Positions 39,201 to 51,200 of a stretch of DNA of 64,000 bases are shown here, piece by piece; within the stretch, counting starts at the first letter, position 1; the number at the start of each line of letters is the position of its first letter. The notes beneath the pieces were generated by a model. It was given only the letters and a program-made list of their open reading frames with translations, was not told the origin of the DNA and searched no databases. The stretch comes from Eopsaltria australis (Eukaryota; Chordata; Aves; Passeriformes; Petroicidae): NCBI GenBank assembly GCA_034509425.1, contig JAVTVJ010000372.1, positions 992,001 through 1,056,000 on the forward strand, in the 5' to 3' direction. The translations under genes were made by a program, and so were the position numbers.

Positions 39201-42200
39201 GGAGGCTTTCCTGGGCCATGACACCCCCTCTGCTGTTCCTCACATGGATGTCCCTTAGATGTGGCTTTCCCAGGGTGAAGGGGCCCCACAGCTGAGCTGG
39301 CCAGCACAGCAGAGGCTGGTGCTCACTGCCTCTGACCAGAGGCTGTGCCACACACCCAAAACCTCTCCTCCTCCCCTTTGGTTCGAGCCTGGCAGCAGAT
39401 AAACCTGGAGCTGTGGCCTCCACCCTAAGAAGGAGCTGGGGCTGGGCCTTGGGTGCTCTTCCAGATGTTTTGAACAATAGTGTCACTTTCCTTATCTCAA
39501 GCTGCCTTAGGTGGTTTAAGGAGCAGCTTGGGTTTCACTCAGGAGGCCCATCCAGGGTGGGCTTTGGTGGTGCAGCTTCATTATACACTTCTTCTATAAC
39601 GGGCAGAAGTCGTTCATAAAGATGTTTAAGCCATAAACCATAACACTGCAGTCTCTGACAGGGGCCATGTGCTTTTCTGTCACACTGCCTAGGTTCTGAC
39701 TGTGTACACAGGGAGGGCAAATCTGCAGGTGAGGAAGGATTTCTGAAGTGGTCAGGAGGGTGCTTCTTCATGCTCTTCCCCTAATCCTGTGGCCTCTGCC
39801 ATGCTGATGCACAGAGAGAGCAGCACACTGTGCCCATGGCTGAGGCTGGTGAAGGTGCTGGGGCTAGCACACCTGTGAGCAGAGCCAAGACCTTTGTTTG
39901 CAAGCAGATCTGCAGAGGAATCTGGCAGAGGCCAGCAAGGCTCAGGCAGCTAGAATTTAACTGGAAAATACATTGCATCCCATGAGCCCTGCTCTGCCTC
40001 CCCCCACCAAGGGTTATATTGAAAACAACAGATTCTAAGCTTTTCTGGGCTTAAAAGATTACAATGTGATTAGTGTGGTGGTGAGAGCAAGAGAAGCCCT
40101 CGCTGCTGTTGGACCAGAGTCCTTCCTGGGGCCCGTGAGGCCACTGGGGGAGAAGGGGACACAGCAGAGGCTTTCTTCAAATGGATCAGTTGTTTTTTGA
40201 GTGGATGAGCCAGCTGAACTGCTTCATGAGTTTTTCAGGGATGCTTCACATGTTCTCCAGGGATGCTTCAGAGAAAGGAAGTGTCTTGGTCAGTGCCACA
40301 GGTTGTGTTTTTTCCTTCATTAACCATTTTTTGCCAGCACCTCCTCTGGCTTCTTGGGTCATGGAGAGCATGGATGGAGACAGGATGTGGCCTCATGGGT
40401 GTGAATGAATGTGTGTATAAACCAGCTGAGTGGGAGAGGGTGTGCACATTGTAGAACAAGTCTTCGGGTATGTTCAGGGCTAGAGGAACCCAGGAAATTG
40501 AAGCCTTATTTAATGGTTAAGATTTTCATTAACTCCTCCCCACTGTCAGACACATAAGGTGGTTGATGCTCTGCTGTGACATCTCCCCCAAGGGAATGGG
40601 TGTCACATCAGGCTGACACACAGGACAGAATATGTGCAGTTACGAGTCAGGACGTGACAGAGAGGTTTGTGATGGGCATCTTCTTATGTAACACATCTCT
40701 GCAGAGGAAGCAAAGGCTGCACACAGGGGAGGTGCTGCACACAGGGGACATGCTCATGAGATCTGATGCCTCTTTTGTAGCCAGCATCAGAAACTGTCAC
40801 ATGGCTATTTACCTTGGCGCTAAGCAGCAAAGGCAATGAAGAAAGGTCTTTGATAGCTTAAAAATGAACTTTGCTCTGTGTTGTAGGAGTTTGGCAGACC
40901 AAGATCAGCAGCCGTGAAAAGAGACACTTGAGGAAGGAAAGGCTGAAACAAAAAGGTAAATGTACAGGCTCAATTCACACACCTGATCTGGCTGGGTTTG
41001 TTTCCCCTCCCCACACCCCAGCATCTTTCTGTTTGCTCTGTTCCTCATTTGGCAGCAAAATCCATGCACTTACTGAGGCTATTTACTTAAGAAAAAATAG
41101 CTTTGGGAGCTTTTACTTGGGAGCTTGCCTTTTACTCTGTGCTCTCATTAAAACACACAGCAGAGCACACAGCTTTACCCACAGGATTTTGAAAGCAGAT
41201 GTCTGTTAGATCTTAGATCTGCTAGAGGCTCGGTGTCACGTGGGCTAGTTCCTTTTGCGTGGCTTGACAGAAGAAGTTTTCTGATAATGGAGGTATAAAA
41301 ATGCATAATTTGCTCAGTTCCAAACAGGTTCTTTAGTCTAGGATTGCCCAGACTAAAGAACTGTAACAGGAACATACTCCTATCCTAATGAGATAAAACG
41401 AAGCAAGACTTTGTGCTCGCTCCACATTTTTCCTCCGGAGATTTCAAGGTGTCTGCCATGCACTTATGCCTATGTACATTTCTGCTAATCATATATGTAA
41501 TAACCACTATATGAAAACAGGTCATGGAATTAAGATATTTCGAAGTATTTTCATTATCTGTGGTAAAATTATCAAAATAACCTTTAAGTTTATTATATTA
41601 GAGTAATTTAGAAGCTAAGAGAGGAGTTTGGATATTGGAGAGACGTAGCTAGATTGGGAGATGTAGCTGGATATATGTGTGAGTTTGTGCACTGTCTGCA
41701 ATAAGGCTCTTAAAGTGCTCTCAGATGCTCTATTAAAATTGAAGGGTAAGGAAACAGGAAATTTCAATAGAAAAATATACAGACATCTTGGGACCACTTT
41801 ATCTGTCATTTGAATTATATAGAGTTAAATATCAAGATTAGATTTTTAACTCTTGGTTTATCAAGAGTCTTTAGAGGCTAGAGGTGCTAAGGTCTCCACT
41901 TTCTCTCCAGCAAAGTGAATGGGTCCACATTTCTTTCTTCATGTAACTTGACCTGTTGTCATCAGTGGTGCCAGCTGCACATGCAGAACCCCACAAGGTT
42001 TAACCCTGAGGTCATGCAGGTGTTAAGGGCTTTGCTGACCCAGGAAAGGGAGCTCAGTTCACCAAGTCTCATTTGAAGCACCAGAAGTCTTTGGTGCGAT
42101 GCTGGAGCCTGGGCTGTGCAGGATGCCAAACCCAGTGGTCATGTTAGCATGGGCATTTACAGAGCAGTGAGATCTGATCTTTTTGGAAGAAACTCTAACC

Positions 42201-45200
42201 CTGCCAAGTGCTGGCTGCTGTTCCTGGTATGGGAGAAACAGCAGCATCAGCATTAAGGTATGTGAAGGTGGAGTTGATGTCAGCAGTGGTCCCCTCCTCA
42301 CCAGAGGTCCAGAAAATGCTTTGCTGTTCTGAAGGCTGGGGTCATAAAAATCTTTAGGAGTCCTTTGGAACAAAAATGTTGGCGATAACTCATTTTAAAA
42401 AATACTCATATGCCTGCACTGATTTCTGTAGCAGCCTTGAACTACCAGCATCCAAGAGGTTTGCTTTCTTTTTCCTTGGAGGTCCAGCTGTTCTCTTTCT
42501 CTCCCTTCACTGTCCTGGGCCCCCAGCCAGACTCTGCAGGCCTTGAGCCTCCCCTCCAGGGAAGGATGCCCAAGGCCACTGTGGCGCCATCCTTCTCACA
42601 TTGGCCTTCCTGTTTTCCACTTCAGTGTCCCATCCCAGGAGCTCTGCTTTGCTGTCATCATATCTGTAAAACATTTCACTTGGAAATAGTCTGATGGGTT
42701 TTGTTCTGTTGTCTCTCCTGTACAAACTCTTCCTTGTAATTAAAAGTAATGATGATTCTGTGGTAATGTTTATTTCCGAGGAGACCCCAGCAAAGCATCC
42801 CTGGGTAGCTCAGTGGCTGAGCCAGCCTTCGACTGGGATGAGAAGGGAGCGGTGTGGCCACTCACAGAGGACACCAGTGGTGGTGGAAAAGGTGCTTTCT
42901 TTGCCAAGGCAGAGAGTGGGACTGTGCTGAAGGGCTCAGGAGCCCTACGGGAAGAATCAGCACCCTCCAGGTCAGAAGATGATGTTTTCTCCAATGTAGG
43001 TGAGTGTTGACATTCAAATATTGCCAAGGGGAAGCTTCACAAATTGCTGTGTCCTCATCAGAGTGTAGCCTCACTGACACTCATCCTGCACACACAGTGT
43101 TGTCCACCCCCTTTGGACCCTGCTAGCTGCCATTTATTTCCCAGCAATGTGAAAGAGGGGTCCTTATGGCACGAATTTCTTGTGTTGCAGACTACCTGCT
43201 GGGTGCAAGTTGTTTTCTACCCACAGGAATTTAGTGTTTGTGTCCTTTACAACCAAAGCCTTGCCTTTTGAGGATGCTTACACATGGTCAGAGTTAGGCT
43301 GCAGGGTATATCACTGTATTTCAAAACAGGAAAAGGCAGGGTATTCCTAAATCAAAAGCATTTGATTTTGATTACATTCTCAGTGATTAAGTGAGCCTGG
43401 TGGCTGAATTGAATGGGATATAAGGCTACATGATGACTCACCTTCGGTAGCAGTAATCCAATACTCTGATGATTCAGAAAATGCTCTTAGGTTGTTCTCA
43501 TGTAAGTTGCCTTCTCTGCTAGAGTCCTTTTCTTGCAAAGTACAGGGTTTATGGGGGAGCACATTAGTACCATTTTTACTCTAATGTTCTCAAAAGGCCA
43601 AATTCCAATACACGATGACAACTTCTGCCAGCAGTGCATACAAGAGGCATCAGTTCAGATGAGTGAGGAATTTAGGTCCAGAGAAGTGCCATGCACATTG
43701 AAAGTCTGAGAAGGTTTACATGGTAATGGAGCTGGACTGTCTCTGTCCATAAAGGTGACTTCTCCTTGCTTGATGCTTGTCCAGCAACAGCAGTGGATGC
43801 AAGCTTGGAATGGAGAGAACATGGAAAGGCTGTAATGAGCTTGGGAGCATGAGGTAGAAACTCTGAATGTGATGCCGAATTTTGGGTTACTATTTGTTTG
43901 CATTTTAAATGCAGGAACATGGGATATTGCAGATGTAAAATCCTGTCCTGTGACCTTTGGGACATTGTCAGATCTCTCCAGGGATTTAGGTGAGTGGCCT
44001 CTCATTGTACTTCTACCTGAATTCTTCTATCACTTTCTTAGCTGCTTGGCTGAAAAGGGCTCTCATTGATCACAAATGGATCTTCTCCCCCAGAGTCACA
44101 TCTCATTAGTCACTCTCCCTTGCAGAGCTGGCTTCCATCTGCAATCCAGCACACCAGTGTTTTAGGGAGTGACATCAGAACCTTTTATTGAGCACTTTCC
44201 AAACTCATCAGAAACTTTTATTGAGCACATTCCTCATCTTGGAATAAATAAATAAAAAAAATGTTGCATCCCCTGCAGATTCATTCTGGTAGGTTGACTC
44301 ACACAGAAGGTTTCTGTTGTATTCTGATAAATAACAAATTCAGAGAATTTCAGATTGAGGGAGGGATGAATGTGCAGCTTGGAAAGGCTTTGTTAGAGGC
44401 TGCCTAGCCAGCAGCTTCCCATCCAGCAGAGTGAGGGATTTTCAGCTTGAGCCTCTCCATTCATGGCCTTGAGAAGGACGGAGCATCTCCTCATTTTGCG
44501 TTAAGCCTCATTTCTGGCTTTCACTTTGCACCTTTGCAACTGTCAGTTCTTACTGATTGACTCCAAGAGCCCCTGGTTCATACATTCACTGCCTACCAGA
44601 ATCTCACACTTGACTGAAAGTTTAGCTGGATGATGAATGCAAAGTCTGGTCCTGAATCTGTTAGAGATGCTAAAGACAAGCAGATACATATAGATAGACA
44701 TCTGTGCACAAAACTGCATGTGTGCTGTTAGCCAGAATGCTGAAATTAGCTTCTAAAGCCAGATAGGGCAATTAATATAACACATGCCATATTTAACCAT
44801 CCATTTTCCAACACTTCATCAGTGTATTCAAGCAGTTCCTAATGTACAAGTGTTCAACAAGGAGAAATATTTGTTAACATCTGCATTTATGCAGCAAAAA
44901 ATCAAACTGATACACAGCTGCATAAATAATAGAGTTCATTAGGTGAAAGGAAGAAAGGAAAAATCAGAGATGTGAAAAAAAACCCCTGATTTATGAAAGA
45001 TGTGAAGAATACCCAAGTCTGTTATGTACAGGCATTAGAAAGGGGCTAAGGGGAGTCATTCAAGGAGGCATGTGAATCCTACTGGTTGCTTTAATTACTG
45101 AAAGTAATCATCAAAATAACTTTTTCCTCCAGCAGTTCTCTCACCTGTGCTCTTTCAAGGAGCAATTAATTTGGTAATTATGGATTTCTGTTAGCTTGAG

Positions 45201-48200
45201 CAGAAGCCTTCTCACTGAAGGTGATGGGAGTTGGAGCTGGATATGCTGGATGCAGATTTTGTTCTGCAGGAACTACAGCTCCCTCCTTAGGTCCCCAGCA
45301 GAGATGTGCCAGAAGTTTACATTTCTGAATATTGTTAGTGTAGTCACTCCTGAGTGAGTTGTTTTTAATAACTTATGCATGCAGTGTCCTCATCCAGCCC
45401 TCATTAATAAATCCACTGTGATGAGAAGCATAGATTATTGTGTGGCTTAAATTACATAACATCCAGGCATTGTGACATAGCGAGGAGACAGAGGCATGAT
45501 TAATTGGTTTTAATAATGAGAGTATACCTATAGGATTACCTTTTAGGTTTGGGATTTGGGGTTTTTTTGGTTTAATTTTTTAATGAATACACTTTCCTCT
45601 GTACAGATAACGTGAAGAGTAAATCATCTGGGGACAGTCCTTCCAGATGCTGTTGGCACGGCAGCTCGACTTTCCTCCCAGCAGACGATGCGTGGCAGGG
45701 GCAGGGTATGTCTCTTTGCCCTTTTCCTGTAGACAGACAAGTGCACTAATGCAGGAACTCTCTTCAGTCCATTCCCTAAGCCTCACACATCAGGGTCCAC
45801 TTCCCATGTGGCTCCTTTACTGGTCAGGGAGAAATCCCATGTAGATCTGTTTTTGAACAGGTGCCCAGAGCTGCTGTGAGCTCAGTCAGCACAGCAATTG
45901 CCCATGTGGGACCATTGAGAAGGGCAAGAAAATGCATTTTATTTATGTTTTTCCTCAGAAGAAAAACAAATAATGCAGTAGGTGCAGTCTGTTTTACTGC
46001 ATACATCCTGGTGCAAAGTGTAATTAGAGCTCCTGGGCAGCAGCCCCAGCTGTGGGGGGGCTGTCTGCAGGCTCCCATGCCCTCTCTCCAGCAGTTGCAC
46101 TGTTATCAGCTGCGGGCAGATAAGCACAGGAACAGGGCAAGCACAGGGTGATCCCTCCCCACACCCTGCACAGAGCGGGTCAGGGACTTCCTGAGCCAGA
46201 GGCAGCAGGATGGGCTCTGTGTTTCAAAAAGCCCCATGTGTTAGCAGTCAACTCAGATTACTGAATTTGTGAAATGAGTTCAGAGCTGTGCTTGGTTTTC
46301 ATAACTGAGGCATTGTGTTTCCCTCCCTCCCTTCGTTGTGGGAAGGTGGAGCTGAGTGTGCCTCTTCCAGGCAGCTGCAGCCCGGGCTCAGTGGGGTGGT
46401 GTGGGGAGAGCCATGGGAGGACAGGGTGCTTCTCAAGCTCCGTGTACCTCTGCCAACACTTTACATTTCCTTGGAAATGCCCTAAACTCAGATGCAGAAT
46501 ACAACTTCAGTGCACTGTGGCAATCAGAATTTCAGTCCGTTTGTGACTGGTAATGGGTGTTTTTTTAGTTTTAAAAGAAAGACAAGCATGGGTCCTGAGT
46601 GGCTGGAATAATTTGGCATGAACAGTGTGGGTATTAAATGACCTTTTCTCTTGACCTTTTCGTCAGAATCGAGTGAAGTATCTATATATACCCGTGTTGT
46701 TGGGAGGCCTTTTCCTGCTCTTGCAGGAATGATGGCTGATGAGCTGAGCAAACCTCTCTGTGCTCTAGCTGCTCTGATTGCTTAACTGCAGGAGAACCCA
46801 GAGGGGTGGAATGCATTAAGGAGAAAAGATTGTGGTTGTCTTGCTTCTCTGCCCAGCGGTAACTGAAGCTCTGCAGCAGATGCATCATTTTAGCCATGAT
46901 TTTATAAATAGCACAGTTTGCTTTAAAAAGACTAAAAACAAAGCCCCCAACCCTGAGCCTTCCCTTCCCTTGGTGCTGTGTTTCTTTACCCCTGCGTTGC
47001 TGCAAAGGGTGCCTGGCCCTTTCCAGCTTCGGAGCCCATGGCACCCACACGGGATGGAGGGAGGCAGTGTGGGCAGCTCTTCAGCAGCGTTCCCTTGCAC
47101 TACATTTAGCACGTGTCAGACTTGGCACACTCCAGGCTTGATCTGCACTTGCAAAGCCCAGCAGAGCTCTGCTTTTGGAGTTCCATATCTGTCTGAGAGT
47201 AGAATGATAGAAGCAAATTCAGCAGCTTGCTTCTGCAAACATCAGAGCAGAAGTGTTTAGAGGATCTTGTCTTACAACTTGCTTTTTTGTCCTAGAATTT
47301 TTTTTCCTTTGAATCATCAGCCTCAGTATTGATGCAGGGGAGGGGTGTGTCAGGAACATGTATTCCCTGAATTTAGATGAGGTAATGGTTGGCATTAAGG
47401 TCGGCGCTGCAGGCAAAATGAGCTCTTAGACAGTTAAACGCAGCCTGTTAGCTCTTGCAGGCCTGGGAGCTAAAAAAAATGCCATTCATAGACTAAATAT
47501 GAGCTGGGGTCATCTTGTCAAATCCAGAGCAGTACATGTAATGAGTCTCTTTGTTCAGTGCTGGGCTGGTACAGCCGAAGGAGCTGGATGCTGGACTCCT
47601 GCCTCTGCCCTGGCTGGTGGAGCTGCCTTGGCCGGCTCCTGCTCCACACTGTGTTATCTTCTTGTCAAGGACCAGCAATAACAACACCCTCACTTACAAA
47701 AGGCTTGAGGCTTAAATGTTGTCACAACTGAAAGCATATATACATAGAGGGAGAAAGGGAGTTAGTGGTAAAGGGAACAGGGCAGTCACTTTTGGAATAT
47801 TTAAAAGACTGTCAGTCAGGCTGGTTTACAAACAACACACTGCTGTGTTGACATTCATTAATGATACATGCTGCTAGTGGTTAGTTCTTAATTATTGTCA
47901 TATCTGGAGTCCTGAGTCCATTTCTGGGCTCCCCAGTACAAAACAGTCAGGGATATACTGGAGAAGATCCAGCCCTGCCTGCGTATGAGCACCTCATGGG
48001 GTCATTGCCTATGGCTGGCCCAGAGAGTGGGGAATAGGCAAATGGGTAAGAAATTAATTTCCACTTATCCATTAGTAAAAGCGTTTTTTTATGGTGAGAG
48101 TGATCAGGCAACAGAACAGTTTGCCCAGAGATGTTGTAGACTCTCCACCCTTCAAAATATTCAAAACTCTGATTGCTACATTGCTGAGAAACCTGCTGTA

Positions 48201-51200
48201 GCTGAGCCCTCTGTGAGCCATGGGATGGGACTAGACAATCTCCAGAGGCCCCTTCCAACCTCATTGATTCTGAAATTCTCATTCTGTCAGCAGTCATTGC
48301 CTCTGCATATTCAAACAATTAGTTCTTAGCAATCTAAGCCTTTGTTAGCTGTGGGCATTCAGTGTCTTGGAGTTGAAGCCACATGGTCAGCACTGATGGC
48401 TGCAGTCCCAGCAGTCCCACCAGCAGGCTGGGGTGGCCAGGACTCTGCCACGAGGGAAGGGGGCCCCAAAGTGGGAAGCTTTGTTCATCATCGTTTTTCC
48501 CTGCTCATCATTAGTGTTTGCATACTTTTCATTCTTGTCACAAAGAGAAAGAAAGGGGGCTGAACCTCTTCAGGTCCTGACATAATTCACTTTATTTTTG
48601 AGCCCAGGAAGTGCTCTGCTTTCTTGCTTCTTCTGCAGACTTGTTCTTGATCCTCCTGCCTCTGCCTTGGAAGCTTTATTTGCATGTGTTTCCTAATACC
48701 CCCTCTGTGTACCTATGCCACACATCTGCCACTGCCACTTTGGTGACATTTATGTACTTCAGCTTTGCCATCCCACAGAATGCATCAGCTGTGGCCGATT
48801 TTGCTGTTACAAAACATGTAACTCACACAGTGTGGCCAGCTGGGCTGTTTTAGAGCACTTGTGTCTGGTTCCAAGGCAAGGGAATACTAATTTTATCCCA
48901 TGCATCTGCTTCCAAGTGCAGTGGACCTGCGCTTTGGCAACGGTGCAGTGCAATTTCAGAAAATCCACATTCTGCTTTGCAAATGTAACATCTCATGACC
49001 ACGAGAATCACTTTTTATCTGTGTCTTGGCATCCTCCCAGTGAATCATTCTTGATTGCCAAAGAAAATTTTCCCCAGAACCTAAAGAAAACTCCTGCATA
49101 TCTTGACCCTATGTCTCCTGACTCCCAACCTTCCTTCTGTTCTGGGGTAAAAAGCAATTTTAATTCCTTTGTTTTATGGGAATCAGTAGCTTTTTTCCAT
49201 TAAAAGAAGTCTTCAGTCTGGGGTTTATTTGATATTTTGCCTCTACTGAATTATTCTGAAGGAAGGTGCCAAATAAGGGATTCCTCCACTCAGCTATTGG
49301 TAGCAATAATTTTGACCTGTAACACAGAAATTCAAGCTTTAGACTGGAAATTATTTACCCATTTCAACTGAATGTATTATACTTGGTCTACAACTGATGT
49401 CTTGGCAAGGATTTGGGTTAGGACTGTTCATAACACAGTAAACTGCCCTTTGCAAAGGGATGGGTTTTCTACAGCAGCCACAGAAAAGCTCAGTGCCATG
49501 GACAATATGCAGCCTGCTGAGGGGTTTGCCCTGCCAGATGAACCTCCCTTAAGTATCTGCTGCCCATATTGAGGGACAGCATGCTAGGAGAGATGCTGGT
49601 AGATTAGAATCCAAATGTACAACTCTGGATTAGAAATTTTTTAATCCCCTTCTTGGTGGCACAGACTGAGTTTTGCCGCAGTATTTTCGAGTTTCATTTT
49701 CCAGTCCAGATAATTAGGTTCAGCCTGTGCAGTACTGTACTCCACCCTGTCTATCAGCAGGCACAGAGAACTTGCTGACTGTCCCCTTTGACCAGATCCT
49801 GTTGCTGTGGGGCCCTGTTTACCTGCTCCCCAACACCCCCAGCATGCAGCCATCTGCTCCCTCTCTGCTCCTCGTTACACAGGAGAGAGACTGGAGACCA
49901 AGGGCGTTCAGGTAGTTGGTGCTGGGGTGGACTCTCAGCCTGCAGAGGTGCTGGCAGCCTCCCTGATTTCTAAAGACACCTTCAACGTTGTGCCTTTCAG
50001 GATCTAAAAGTGTTTTCATTGCATGGGGTACATGGAAACCACCTTGGCCTTGAAATGCACGCTGCAAATGTTTGCTGCCAACAGAAAAGTACAGCTTTTT
50101 TTGGGTGGAGTTTGCTGGAGGACTGGGTCAGTTGCAAGCAAGAACTTAGTTGGAAAATGACATTTAACAGCACTGCTTTTGTAAAAAAGAACAGCAGGAA
50201 TTGCCAAGATGTTGGTCTATGTTGGTGCTGAGAGAGATGTCACCTCTGTCAGGGCTAAACTCACACAGAGCAGGGGGACATGCTCTGCATGGCACATTTA
50301 TTTTAATGTTTATGTTCACAGGAATTACTGATCAGTTTTAGCCTGTGAGAGAATTGATGACCCAAGGAGAATCAGATTTAAAAGTACTAGAGAGTCTTCA
50401 GAGTTTAAAGACACTGTGGGAGATGTCACTGTAGAAGGAAAATATGCTGCACAACAGGAGAGATTTTAAGTCAGAGCTTTGGGATAAGTACATTTAATCA
50501 GAGCTTTAGGATAAGAACATTTAATCCGATTTCCCCATCAAATCCAGCAAATTGTAAAGAATCTTATATCGTCCTTAATTTTAGTCTGAGTTGATTTTAA
50601 ACACTCCTGGGACACAATGCTTTGGGAGGAGTAATTCTGAGATGAGGCAGAGTCACCACAGTCTGGCCAAGTTTCGTGCCCACATGTGACAAGGGTGAAG
50701 CATTAATGGAAACCCATTACAGGCAATTTGCAATCAAAACTATTTTTGTGTTTAGAGGTATATACATAAATGCACCTTTTGAGATATCAGAAGTTAAAAA
50801 GGTGAATACAACAGTTGAGGCTTTCCACGTGTTGTGGTCTGTTTTCCTTGCACACCCACGAGAGCATCCATCAGCAGAGCTGCTGCCTTGCAGCTCAGGA
50901 GACTGAATTCTATTTTGGACTGGAATTTTATTGGGGAGTGCATTAAAAATTAGTTGTTCCTTTCTCTTTTGAAGAAGGAAAGACATATTGTCTATATAGA
51001 GAGCATGGATTTTAAACTGAGAAACTTGAACGTTTATAATCATGTTTATAACATTTGGCAGCAAACTGGTCTGAGCAACTTTTTGGAAACAGTTTTCTTT
51101 TATCATTCCCAGCATGCTTTTGGTTTTGGCCCTGCTTCAAGTAGAAGTTTTTCCATCTGCCTTGGGATTTTTTTTTTAGGAGAAGTAATCAGCTAAGAGT

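Larger units (their letters stand above)
37630..45606 (+). other. Introns 2-6 of the LYRIC-family gene
   Basis: Five introns of roughly 0.8, 2.3, 1.8, 0.9 and 1.6 kb separating exons 2-7. They hold a purine-rich low-complexity patch (38871-38925, AAAG/GAAA), an 18-bp tandem repeat (40716-40751) and a 33-bp tandem duplication (44173-44237). No CR1 or LTR was recognised in them. Confidence 0.65.

Noticed and set aside
48715..49203. 162-codon plus-strand frame in intron 7
   Set aside because: Cys/Phe/His-rich with no recognised domain; it overlaps another open frame and has no phase-compatible splice sites to the host gene.
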